Shown here in pieces: positions 1-11,092 of a stretch of DNA of 64,000 nt. Each line of letters starts with the position of its first letter. The first letter of the stretch is position 1. The stretch covers positions 15,075,544-15,139,543 of the forward strand of contig NC_091144.1 of the NCBI RefSeq assembly GCF_041381155.1, given 5' to 3'. Origin of the DNA: Argopecten irradians. Lineage: Eukaryota > Mollusca > Bivalvia > Pectinida > Pectinidae. The notes under the pieces are model-generated. The model ran no database searches, was not told where the DNA came from, and was given only the letters and a program-made list of their open reading frames with translations. A program made the position numbers and the translations under genes.

Positions 1-699
1 TTCGAAAATTAATATACATGACGCATTCCAGTATTCAGGACAATGGAGCCGAGTTTGGGACAATTACTTATAGTTAATTTTATCCTGAGCCATAGGATGG
101 GAAATGATTGAAGAGTCGGCTTTTATGATCAAGATCGTGCATATCACAACCAGGGATATAAAGAAAACAGGATATGTGCAAAATGTATGTTTATTTAACA
201 GAATATATATATATATTAAATACCTTCCTATTTTCCACTATTCTCATTGGATAATACATGGTCACGTGACGGTCAATATTCCTTTGTGAACTTCATTGCA
301 CAAACGCTGCATTTCAGGGTGCCGTTCTTTGACAAACGCTTTTCTTTTGATTACTATGCACATTCGAAATTACGACATTTGTTGAAGAAACGACATATCT
401 AAAATAAAAATTAAGGACCCCTCGGTCATTATTTGAAATTCTACTCAACAAAGGCTCAAAAATGAAAAATAAGTTTTATTGCTGAATTCTGATTTTTTAG
501 AAATACTTTCAGTGTACATGTACGTCTGGTACTTTGTGGACTACTTGATAGTCAAGAATAAGTACGAACAGAAAAGTGATCATTAAGCCATCGGTAACCA
601 AAAAACCCACCAATCAGAGTGTTCATAGACCATTTTAGAGGTCTTAGGTCTAAGGATGTAGATCAAAACTCGGTAAAACTCATATTCTACATGGATATA

Positions 700-1161
700 T
701 CATACGTAGTACAAGAAGGGGGAAAGTTCGCCGAGACAAAAAATCTGACCAAATAGAGTATTAAAATAGTTCGCAGGATCAATATGTCTAGATGACTGAT
801 CAGGTGGGATGTAACATACACATACCAATAGTTTATCTTTAGTTTGTTTATTGCAAAAAGTTACCCACAGTATACCTTCTGTAGATTCGTCTGTTATTTC
901 AATGGTATAAAATTGAGACAATACTTCCTTGTATAGGACGCCGATACCGCCTGATCCACGTTTGGCATTATGATGAAGATTTTGTCTATTTTGTCCTATA
1001 AAATTATATCCCTCAACGTATATCTTGTCACGGAGAAAAGTTTCAGAGACACCTATGATATCACAGTCTCTTAGTTTAAGGACAGACTCACGAAACGTTT
1101 TATTGTCAATATCACGTGTGGACCATCCGCCTACGTTCCAAAAACAAACTCGGAGTGAATC
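700..1161 (-). CDS. Truncated LINE endonuclease (EEP) domain, copy 1
   Basis: The codon after the ORF1 TAG continues in the same frame for 153 codons with no ATG near its start. The translation matches the N-terminal half of an endonuclease/exonuclease/phosphatase domain: VCFWNVGGWS, then DIIGVSETFL (the metal-binding Glu of the family), a G-x-NR segment, AKRGSGGIGVLYK, and VCVCYIPPDQSSR. The frame stops at 700 before the GDFN and SDH catalytic motifs, so it cannot be an active nuclease by itself. It may be translated only by readthrough or reinitiation after ORF1. The truncation point coincides with a stretch that differs strongly between copies, so an assembly error there is possible. Confidence 0.75.
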   Translation of the reverse strand, partial: DSLRVCFWNVGGWSTRDIDNKTFRESVLKLRDCDIIGVSETFLRDKIYVEGYNFIGQNRQNLHHNAKRGSGGIGVLYKEVLSQFYTIEITDESTEGILWVTFCNKQTKDKLLVCVCYIPPDQSSRHIDPANYFNTLFGQIFCLGELSPFLYYV

Positions 1162-2169
1162 CTATTGTGTGTACCTCGGTACTCCCCGCTTGCTATATGT
1201 ATATGTGTCTGATTGACTTGCTGACTCGTACCTGTCTTGTTTGCGCGTTTGTCCGTGTTTGTTGTGACGCGAGTATTTGTCATACACGTGCTGTTCGTGT
1301 TGTGTATAGCCCTTGGCGCCACGGCCTCGATATTCAGACCTATCACTACGGCGTGTTTCATCACGTGGTCGGTCTTTATGCCCAATGGAACAACGGCTTG
1401 CAGATGACGTGCTGTATTCATAAGCTGATTGGTTGTCGTAGTCACTTGACCTAAAACCGTGGTATTTACTATGACCTTGTTTGGGGTTGTTTACGTTACT
1501 TTGTGTACGGTGATTACTACGGGCTGCTGTAGCGTAATTTCTGGCTGAACTCACGCTTCTGTCAAATCGATGCCGTGTAGAGAACTCTTTTCTCACAATA
1601 CGTCCTCCTTTTACATGGTAGTAGTTTTCCTTGCCTATTTCGCGTAATAGAACACGTGCATTGGCTTCAGTTATACGCTCAGAAATTGTTTTTTCCTTTT
1701 CAATGAATACGTCACTGAACCGCACTGATGAACCGAGCGTAGCCTTTGTATCGAGGACATATTGTCTCTCATCTTCACTACCCAGAGTGGATAAGATGAT
1801 ACCCGGTTTATTTTGGAAACTAGGTTTACGTTCCGCGGAAATAACATTTACATTTGACAGTTTTAACTCATGCAACAGTGCCTCTACCTTTGATTTAGTC
1901 ACGGACGCGTCACAAGCCTCACCAGGCGTTGTCGCTAAATTTCTTATGACGATATTGGGCTTCTCAGTTGGGATTGGTGTCTGTGTATAAACCGAATCAA
2001 ACCGCGATTTTAAGGAAACACTGAGTCCACGAAGTTTGCGGTCGAATTCTGCCCTCACATTACATATTGCTAATGTACAATAAAGGTCATCCAAGCCGAA
2101 GATTTGCAATAAAATGAAATTATTTTCAGATTTCATCATCTCGCCGAAAGTACACGCCATGAACACCAT
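1162..2169 (-). CDS. LINE ORF1-like protein, copy 1 (only unbroken copy)
   Basis: Open frame of 335 residues from the ATG at 2167-2169; the frame is open a few codons further but without another ATG. The N-terminal third has an RNA-binding, RRM-like look: NIVIRNLA, then VEALLHELKL, VISAERKP and a basic VFIEKEK-ISERITEANARVLL segment followed by YYHVKGGRIVRKE. This order is typical of ORF1 or 'RBD-like' proteins of CR1/jockey-type non-LTR elements in molluscs. The C-terminal half is low-complexity, rich in R, S, Y, D and H, as expected of an unstructured nucleic-acid-binding tail. It ends in TAG at 1162-1164, and the endonuclease domain continues in the same frame. A chaperone or RNP role is inferred from the family. 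The same ORF is frameshifted in the other copies. Confidence 0.75.
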   Translation of the reverse strand: MVFMACTFGEMMKSENNFILLQIFGLDDLYCTLAICNVRAEFDRKLRGLSVSLKSRFDSVYTQTPIPTEKPNIVIRNLATTPGEACDASVTKSKVEALLHELKLSNVNVISAERKPSFQNKPGIILSTLGSEDERQYVLDTKATLGSSVRFSDVFIEKEKTISERITEANARVLLREIGKENYYHVKGGRIVRKEFSTRHRFDRSVSSARNYATAARSNHRTQSNVNNPKQGHSKYHGFRSSDYDNQSAYEYSTSSASRCSIGHKDRPRDETRRSDRSEYRGRGAKGYTQHEQHVYDKYSRHNKHGQTRKQDRYESASQSDTYTYSKRGVPRYTQ

Positions 2170-3449
2170 ACATATTGTCAAATAATTTTATAATGACTCC
2201 TTCAATTTACAAAGTTTATACCTTTAACGAATCTAGAATAGTTTGTGAAACACCTAAACCAGGAAAAGACAAGCAATATTAATTTTATATAGCTGAAAAC
2301 ATTGATTTGATTATCGGTGTTTTGTGCTGTCGCTTCGAGTGTAGCTATATCTGGTGTACCGATGATAGACGGTGAAGGTGCGTGAGGATGATTTTGAGAG
2401 GGAAACTATCTACGTACCCGGCCTACTATACCTTTTAGGCTAGTCCAGATACTGGTTTTAATCCGGCAAAATTGCAAAAGAATTTATTTTTAGTACAATC
2501 GAAAGAAAAATGTATTTTGAATTATATGTAAAAAGTCCCAAAAGAATCTATAATGGGAAAGTTGTCAGATTGATTGTCAAAGTTTGCCTATTTTCGCTTA
2601 TTTTACGTGTTGTGTATGGTCCTCCATACATGTGAAATGGTGAACTTCCGGTTACGACGACACGACATGCCACTGTCTCTTGAAACGATTGTAATGCAAC
2701 TAAACACTATAAATCACATCTTGATTATCATAGTAAGTCAGTATTAACTGTTTATATGTGCAATTACGACAGCTATGACTTTAAAAGGTGATTATTACTC
2801 TATAGTGGAAACAATTTTAAAAAAATCGTCTGCTTCGACCGAGTGATGCCGCTTGAGCACTATCAAAACAAAATAGATTAGGGCCTACTGACTTAGATAT
2901 AGTAAGTTTGTTAAATTAAATCAGTGAATGGTAATAACGAAATCAAATCATACATTGATGAAATTGTGTCACGATATGTTTATTACTAGCGGTTTTGAAA
3001 TGTAAACATTGAATAAAAAGTTGTTGGTCACAGCCATAGAAATATTGTATGGAAGCCTGTGGTTGCCGTTCCTTGCCGTTTTTAGGTTTTGCGTACTTTA
3101 TTTGCAAGATCAAATAACACTTTTAAAGGACATTTATCGTTGTTTAAATATGTTCTGTTTTATTTTTATAAGATGTAATTTATAAATTTTATGTTTTGAT
3201 TATTTTAATGTGTATAACATGTCTCGAATTTAAAAAGAAAACAACATTTTGGCTTAATCTTTCTGACAGCACATACTTTTCCGTCATGTACACATACATG
3301 TAAGGTAAGGGATATTCAGGGCACATATATAGGTTGTTGTAGTTCAGTAATAACATGCATCATAAATTTGTGCTGTATTGTATACGAGATTTTATTAATA
3401 TCTCTTTGTTTTGTCACAAGACTCGCAAAATATTACTGCTTAGTAGAAA

Positions 3450-3499
3450 TGACGTCACTATAGAATTACTTGACGTCACGAAAGATTTGCGTGACGTCA
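3450..3499. promoter_or_regulatory. Ladder of three perfect CRE palindromes, 21-bp spacing (copy 1)
   Basis: TGACGTCA occurs at 3450-3457, 3471-3478 and 3492-3499, each start exactly 21 bp after the previous one, or about two helical turns. A degenerate fourth 21-bp unit follows. TGACGTCA is the consensus site for CREB/ATF-family bZIP factors. The ladder also lies in an 82-codon plus-strand frame (3355-3603), where the 21-bp period gives heptads of the form D-V-T-x-x-L-x. It is unknown whether it acts as an enhancer, as a coding heptad repeat, or is merely a minisatellite. Confidence 0.7.
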
Positions 3500-4687
3500 T
3501 GAATAGGAGATACATTAACGTGACCAAAGAGTTGCCTCATGGCTGTTGTATCTTCACAACTCATTCTGACGTTATCTTCTTCAATAATCAGGTAGTTTTA
3601 TAAGTTATATACACCAGGAAGTGAGTTTAAATTTACTTCAATTGATCCATTAAAACACTAATATATGTAGGTATACATATGTCTATGTTATTGTCTAATA
3701 TAAATGTATGGAATTTCTTTGTATTGAATTTCTTTTACTTAACGATTGGTTCGACATATTTTTATTCAATTTTCATTCTTAGCAAGTATTATATGTTTCT
3801 GTTTTGTATTTTCCTAACTGTATAGCTTATAAGGTTTGTGTTAAGTTAACACCGAATTTATCAAGTAATTCAAAATATCGGTTACTAAAAGATTTATCGT
3901 TTTCTCATAATTATTTCAAACCTAAAATGTAAACAAAATAGCAAATGAACCCTTAAATGCTAATGCTAATACTTTACAAATTATTGGCATTAACACAAAG
4001 CTCAAAACTTCTAAAAACCGGGAAAATGAAAAATAAAACACATACACGCACACGAACAGAAAAATAAAAGTGCTTGCTTAACATTGAACGTAAATATGCT
4101 GGATTCCATCTTCACAGGAGTTTACGAGATTTTAGCGAATCGGAATTGCGCTTTCATAACCATTTATTATATATATGTATGTAGAGTTTGTGTTTTTTAA
4201 ATATTAATTTCGAAAATTAATATACATGACGCATTCCAGTATTCAGGACAATGGAGCCGAGTTTGGGACAATTACTTATAGTTAATTTTATCCTGAGCCA
4301 TAGGATGGGAAATGATTGAAGAGTCGGCTTTTATGATCAAGATCGTGCATATCACAACCAGGGATATAAAGAAAACAGGATATGTGCAAAATGTATGTTT
4401 ATTTAACAGAATATATATATATATATTAAATACCTTCCTATTTTCCACTATTCTCATTGGATAATACATGGTCACGTGACGGTCAATATTCCTTTGTGAA
4501 CTTCATTGCACAAACGCTGCATTTCAGGGTGCCGTTCTTTGACAAACGCTTTTCTTTTGATTACTATGCACATTCGAAATTACGACATTTGTTGAAGAAA
4601 CGACATATCTAAAATAAAAATTAAGGACCCCCTCGGTCATTATTTGAAATTCTACTCAACAAAGGTTCAAAAATGAAAAAATAAGTT

Positions 4688-6470
4688 TTATGTCTGTGAA
4701 CTTCTGATGCTTTGTTTTGGTGAGTGAAATGAGCACGTTTCAGTGTAACGGTCAAAGTTGTACAACACAAAAACTCCATGGATACTGCTGTAATACTGAG
4801 GTGACTTGATACCTACTTGATAGATGTCCAAGAAACAAAGTACGAAACCAGAAAAGTGATCATTAACCACCATCCGTTACAACCAAAAAAACCCACCATA
4901 ATCAGAGAGTTCATCAGACGACCATTTAGGAAAGGCTTAAGTGATCTAAGGAATGTAGGTCTCAGAAAGCACTCGGTAAGAAGAATCCCCACACTTAACT
5001 GCCTGTAAACACTCTCTATATCTCCTAATTCTGGAGACTGTGGGGGTTGGGGATGGATGGATTTAACTATAAGTTTGTTGTGAATTAACAAGGACAGATG
5101 GCGTGGATAATTGGGGGGGGGGGGGGGGTGTAATAGCGTCTCATAAGTGTGCCGACGAGAAATGAGCGCAAAAAGTAAAATCGCCAACGAGCGATATATA
5201 TACTCCGCCGAACAAAAAAGTAGAGTATTAAAATGAGTTCGCAGGATCTATTATTGTCCTAGATGATCTGATCAGTGTGGATGTCACATACACAACACAA
5301 TAGTTTCTCTTTAGTTTTTGTTATTGTGCAAATAAAGTTACCCACAGTATACGCTCTTGTAGATTCGTCTGTTATATCAATGGTATAAAATTGAGACAAT
5401 ACTTCCTTGTATAGGAGACTTGCCGATACCGCCTGGATCCACGTTTGGACATTATGTATGAAGTTTTTGTCTATTTTGTCCTATAAAAGGTTAAATCCCA
5501 CACCGTAATATATCTTGTCACGGAGAAAAGTTTCAGAGTAACACACTATGATATCACGATGACATTCTTAATGTTAAGGGACAGACTCACAGAAAACGTT
5601 GTTATTGTCAAATTATGCGAACTCAAGTGAGGACCATCCACGCCTATCGCTTCGCAAAAACAAATCTCGGAAGTAGAATCCTAATTGTAGTGGTAACCTT
5701 CCTCGGTACTGTGTAAATCCACCGCCCTGCATTAGCTATAATGTAATCCTGTGTACAGATTGGACATTGCTTGGATAACACGTACCCTAAGTCTTGTTTG
5801 TTCGGCGTTTGTCCAGTGTTTGTTGTGCGACGCTAGTATTTTGAGTCACTTGACACGTGGCTGTTTCAGTGTTGTGTATCAGCCCTTTGGCGTCACTGGC
5901 CTCCAATATTCAGCACCTATGCACTAGGACGCGGCGTGTATCACTCCACCTGGTCGAGGTGTCTTTAGGCCCAATCGTGTAACAACGGGCTTGTCAGACT
6001 ATATCGACGAGCTTGTAATTCAATAAGAGCTTGATTGGGAGTTGTCGTAGTCACTTGAGACCTACAGTAACCGCGTGGTATATTACTGTATGACCTTGTT
6101 TGGGGTTGTTTACGTTACTATGGTGCTGTCGGTGTAATAGCTACGGGGCATGCAGTAGTCGTACTTTCTTTGGCTGAACATACCCACACGCTTCTGCGTC
6201 AAATCGATATGGCCGTTTAGAAGACTTCTCTTGTCTACACAAATACGTCCTTGTCCTTTTAGCATGGTAGTAGTATTATTTACGCTTTTTTCCTTGGCCT
6301 ATATTACGCGTATTATAAACTACGTGCATTGGCTTCATTTAATACTGCTGCATCAGAAATGATCATTTTTTCCTTTTTCAATGAATAACGTCCACTGAAC
6401 GCAGCTATCTCAAGAATCCGAGCGTACCTTTGTATCGATGACATAATGTCCTCTCATCTTCACTACCCAG
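4688..6470. other. Probable unpolished long-read segment
   Basis: This stretch aligns to about 480-1780 of copy 1 but carries an extra base or short insertion every few positions, plus scattered substitutions and a run of 18 G near 5111. The excess is mostly insertions, in coding and non-coding parts alike, and it destroys both LINE frames. That is how raw single-molecule sequence looks, not how DNA decays under mutation. Translations from this stretch should not be believed. Confidence 0.8.
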
Positions 6471-6854
6471 AGTGGATAAGATGATACCCGGTTTGTTTTG
6501 GAAACTAGGTTTACGTTCCGCGGAAATAACATTTACATTTGACAGTTTTAACTCATGCAACAGTGCCTCTACCTTTGATTTAGTCACGGACGCGTCACAA
6601 GCCTCACCAGGCGTTGTCGCTAAATTTCTTATGACGATATTGGGCTTCTCAGTTGGGATTGGTGTCTGTGTATAAACCGAATCAAACCGCGATTTTAAGG
6701 AAACACTGAGTCCACGAAGTTTGCGGTCGAATTCTGCCCTCACATTACATATTGCTAATGTACAATAAAGGTCATCCAAGCCGAAGATTTGCAATAAAAT
6801 GAAATTATTTTCAGATTTCATCATCTCGCCGAAAGTACACGCCATGAACACCAT
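6405..6854 (-). pseudogene. LINE ORF1 N-terminal part, copy 2
   Basis: From the ATG at 6852-6854 the frame matches copy 1 ORF1 up to the segment GSEDER, then breaks as it enters the noisy segment. Downstream, pieces of the ORF1 tail and the endonuclease can be recognised at the nucleotide level between about 5250 and 6400, with many frameshifts. The break is more likely a sequencing artefact than a mutation. Confidence 0.7.
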
Positions 6855-8148
6855 ACATATTGTCAAATAATTTTATAATGACTCCTTCAATTTACAAAGT
6901 TTATACCTTTAACGAATCTAGAATAGTTTGTGAAACACCTAAACCAGGAAAAGACAAGCAATATTAATTTTATATAGCTGAAAACATTGATTTGATTATC
7001 GGTGTTTTGTGCTGTCGCTTCGAGTGTAGCTATATCTGGTGTACCGATGATAGACGGTGAAGGTGCGTGAGGATGATTTTGAGAGGGAAACTATCTACGT
7101 ACCCGGCCTACTATACCTTTTAGGCTAGTCCAGATACTGGTTTTAATCCGGCAAAATTGCAAAAGAATTTATTTTTAGTACAATCGAAAGAAAAATGTGT
7201 TTTGAATTATATGTAAAAAGTCCCAAAAGAATCTATAATGGGAAAGTTGTCAGATTGATTGTCCAAAGTTTGCCTATTTTCGCTTATTTTACGTGTTGTG
7301 TATGGTCCTCCATACATGTGAAATGGTGAACTTCCGGTTACGACGACACGACATTGCCACTGTCTCTTGAAACGATTGTAATGCAACTAAACACTATAAA
7401 TCATATCTTGATTATCATAGTAAGTCAGTATTAACTGTTTATATGTGCAATTACGACAGCTATGACTTTAAAATGTGATTAACTACTCTATAGTGGAAAC
7501 AATTTTAAAAAAATCGTTCTGCTATCGACCGAGTGATGCCGCTTGAGCACTATCAAAAACAAAATAGATTAGGGCCTACTGACTTTAGAATAGTAATGTT
7601 TGTTAAATTAAATCCAGTGAATGGTAATAACGAAATCAAATCATACATTGATGAAATTGTGTCACGATATGTTTATTACTAGCGTTTTTGAAATGTAAAC
7701 ATTGAATAAAAAGTTGTTGGTCCACAGCCATAGAAATATTGTATGGAAGCCTGTGGTTGCCGTTCCTTGCCGTTTTTAGGTTTTGCGTACTTTATTTGCA
7801 AGAATCAAATAACACTTTTATAAAGGACATTTATCGTTGTTTAAATATGTTTCTGTTTTATTTTTATAAGATGTAATTTATAAATTTTATGTTTTGATTA
7901 TTTTAATGTGTATAACATGTCTCGAATTTAAAAAGAAAACAACATTTTGGCTTAATCTTTCTGACAGCACATACTTTTCCGTCATGTACACATACATGTC
8001 AAGGTAAGGGATGTTCAGGGCACATATATGGGTTGTTGTAGTTCAGTAATAACATGCATAATAAATTTGTGCTGTATTGTATTCGAGATTTTATTAATAT
8101 CTCTTTGTTTTGTCACAAGACTCGCAAAATATTACTGCTTAGTAGAAA

Positions 8149-8198
8149 TGACGTCACTATAGAATTACTTGACGTCACGAAAGATTTGCGTGACGTCA
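8149..8198. promoter_or_regulatory. CRE ladder, copy 2
   Basis: TGACGTCA at 8149, 8170 and 8191, with the same exact 21-bp spacing as in copy 1. The surrounding 82-codon frame is 8054-8302; its last codons differ because of a nearby indel. Confidence 0.7.
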
Positions 8199-9630
8199 TG
8201 AATAGGAGATACATTAACATGACCAAAGAGTTGCCTCATGGCTGTTGTATCTTCACAACTCATTCTGACGTTATCTTCTTCAATAATCAGTGTAGTTTTT
8301 AAATAGTTATATACACCAGGAAGTGAGTTTAAATTTACTTCAAGTTGATCCATTAAAACACTAATATATGTAGGTATGCATATGTCTATGTTATTGTCTA
8401 ATATAAATGTATGGAAATTTCTTTGTAATGAATTTCTTTTACTTAACGATTGGTTCGACATATTATTTATTCAATTTTCATTCTTATCAAGTATTATATG
8501 TTTTCTTGTTTTTGTATTTTCCTAACTGTAATAGCTTATAAGGTTTGTTGTTAAGTTAACACCGAATTATATCAAGTAATTCAAAATATCGGTATACTAA
8601 AAGATTTATCGTTTTCTCCTCATAATTATTTCAAACCTAAAATGTAAACAAAATAGCAAATGAACCCTATAAAAATGCTAATTACTTTACAAATTATTGG
8701 GCATTAACACAAAGCTCAAAACTTCTAAAAACCGGTGAAAATGAAAAATAAAAAACACATACACGCACACGAACAGAAAAATAAAAGTGCTTGCTTAACA
8801 TTGAACGTAAATATGCTGGATTCCATCTTCACAGGAGTTTACGAGATTTTAGCGAATCGGAATTGCGCTTTCATAACCATTTATTATATAAATGTATGTA
8901 GAGTTTGTGTTTTTTAAATATTAATTTCGAAAATTAATATACATGACGCATTCCAGTATTCAGGACAATGGAGCCGAGTTTGGGACAATTACTTATATTT
9001 AATTTTATCCTGAGCCATAGGATGGGAAATGATTGAAGAGTCGGCTTTTATGATCAAGATCGTGCATATCACAACCAGGGATATGAAGAAAACAGGATAT
9101 GTGCAAAATGTATGTTTATTTAACAGAATATATATATATATATTAAATACCTTCCTATTTTCCACTATTCTCATTGGATAATACATGGTCACGTGACGGT
9201 CAATATTCCTTTGTGAACTTCATTGCACAAACGCTGCATTTCAGGGTGCCGTTCTTTGACAAACGCTTTTCTTTTGATTACTATGCACATTCGAAATTAC
9301 GACATTTGTTGAAGAAACGACATATCTAAAATAAAAATTAAGGACCCCCTCGGTCATTATTTGAAATTCTACTCAACAAAGGTTCAAAAATGAAAAATAA
9401 GTTTTATTGCTGAATTCTGATTTTTTTAAGAAATCCTTTCAGTGTACATGTACGTCTGGTACTTTGTGGACTACTTGATAGTCAAGAATAAGTACGAACA
9501 GAAAAGTGATCATTAAGCCATCGGTAACCAAAAAACCCACCAATCAGAGTGTTCATAGACCATTTTTAGAGGTCTTAGGTCTAAGGATGTAGATCAAAAC
9601 TCGGTAAAACTCATATTCTACATGGATATA

Positions 9631-10092
9631 TCATACGTAGTACAAGAAGGGGGAAAGTTCGCCGAGACAAAAAATCTGACCAAGTAGAGTATTAAAATAG
9701 TTCGCAGGATCAATATGTCTAGATGACTGATCAGGTGGGATGTAACATACACATACCAATAGTTTATCTTTAGTTTGTTTATTGCAAAAAGTTACCCACA
9801 GTATACCTTCTGTAGATTCGTCTGTTATTTCAATGGTATAAAATTGAGACAATACTTCCTTGTATAGGACGCCGATACCGCCTGATCCACGTTTGGCATT
9901 ATGATGAAGATTTTGTCTATTTTGTCCTATAAAATTATATCCCTCAACGTATATCTTGTCACGGAGAAAAGTTTCAGAGACACCTATGATATCACAGTCT
10001 CTTAGTTTAAGGACAGACTCACGAAACGTTTTATTGTCAATATCACGTGTGGACCATCCGCCTACGTTCCAAAAACAAACTCGGAGTGAATC
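9631..10092 (-). CDS. Truncated LINE endonuclease domain, copy 3
   Basis: Essentially the same 153 codons as copy 1, in frame with the end of ORF1 after its TAG. One visible residue change lies near the end (a Leu for Phe in the NTLF segment). The N-terminal EEP motifs are present and the GDFN and SDH motifs absent. Confidence 0.7.
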   Translation of the reverse strand, partial: DSLRVCFWNVGGWSTRDIDNKTFRESVLKLRDCDIIGVSETFLRDKIYVEGYNFIGQNRQNLHHNAKRGSGGIGVLYKEVLSQFYTIEITDESTEGILWVTFCNKQTKDKLLVCVCYIPPDQSSRHIDPANYFNTLLGQIFCLGELSPFLYYV

Positions 10093-11092
10093 CTATTGTG
10101 TGTACCTCGGTACTCCCCGCTTGCTATATGTATATGTGTCTGATTGACTTGCTGACTCGTACCTGTCTTGTTTGCGCGTTTGTCCGTGTTTGTTGTGACG
10201 CGAGTATTTGTCATACACGTGCTGTTCGTGTTGTGTATAGCCCTTGGCGCCACGGCCTCGATATTCAGACCTATCACTACGGCGTGTTTCATCACGTGGT
10301 CGGTCTTTATGCCCAATGGAACAACGGCTTGCAGATGACGTGCTGTATTCATAAGCTGATTGGTTGTCGTAGTCACTTGACCTAAAACCGTGGTATTTAC
10401 TATGACCTTGTTTGGGGTTGTTTACGTTACTTTGTGTACGGTGATTACTACGGGCTGCTGTAGCGTAATTTCTGGCTGAACTCACGCTTCTGTCAAATCG
10501 ATGCCGTGTAGAGAACTCTTTTCTCACAATACGTCCTCCTTTTACATGGTAGTAGTTTTCCTTGCCTATTTCGCGTAATAGAACACGTGCATTGGCTTCA
10601 GTTATACGCTCAGAAATTGTTTTTTTCCTTTTCAATGAATACGTCACTGAACCGCACTGATGAACCGAGCGTAGCCTTTGTATCGAGGACATATTGTCTC
10701 TCATCTTCACTACCCAGAGTGGATAAGATGATACCCGGTTTGTTTTGGAAACTAGGTTTACGTTCCGCGGAAATAACATTTACATTTGACAGTTTTAACT
10801 CATGCAACAGTGCCTCTACCTTTGATTTAGTCACGGACGCGTCACAAGCCTCGCCAGGCGTTGTCGCTAAATTTCTTATGACGATATTGGGCTTCTCAGT
10901 TGGGATTGGTGTCTGTGTATAAACCGAATCAAACCGCGATTTTAAGGAAACACTGAGTCCACGAAGTTTGCGGTCGAATTCTGCCCTCACATTACATATT
11001 GCTAATGTACAATAAAGGTCATCCAAGCCGAAGATTTGCAATAAAATGAAATTATTTTCAGATTTCATCATCTCGCCGAAAGTACACGCCAT
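10093..11092 (-). pseudogene. LINE ORF1, copy 3 (frameshifted)
   Basis: Same protein as copy 1, but split into two frames by a T-run near 10620 that has 7 T instead of 6. An extra A just upstream of the copy 1 initiator also removes that ATG; the first ATG in frame is at 11090-11092. The TAG that ends ORF1 is conserved at 10093-10095. The homopolymer difference could be real or a polishing error. Confidence 0.75.

Larger units (their letters stand above)
1..4208. repeat. Macrosatellite copy 1
   Basis: Reference copy of the unit. Order on the plus strand: about 1-700 non-coding with a short TA run near 205-220; 700-1161 endonuclease half-domain (minus); 1162-2169 ORF1 (minus); 2182-3349 with no gene seen; 3355-3603 a weak 82-codon frame containing the CRE ladder; 3604-4208 AT-rich with no gene seen. 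No reverse transcriptase is present anywhere in the unit. Confidence 0.93.
4209..8925. repeat. Macrosatellite copy 2, partly low-quality
   Basis: About 500 bp longer than the other full copies, nearly all from small insertions between 4688 and 6470. From about 6470 to 7250 it is nearly identical to copy 1; from about 7260 to 8720 single-base indels reappear at a lower rate. Only the ORF1 N-terminal part is readable. Confidence 0.9.

Noticed and set aside
1025..1454. Plus-strand frames of 63 and 112 codons in each macrosatellite copy
   Set aside because: They lie antisense to the ORF1 tail and endonuclease start, whose translation matches known LINE domains.
4813..5187. 124-codon minus frame with a proline run
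   Set aside because: Inside the noisy segment and created by the long G-run; not trustworthy.
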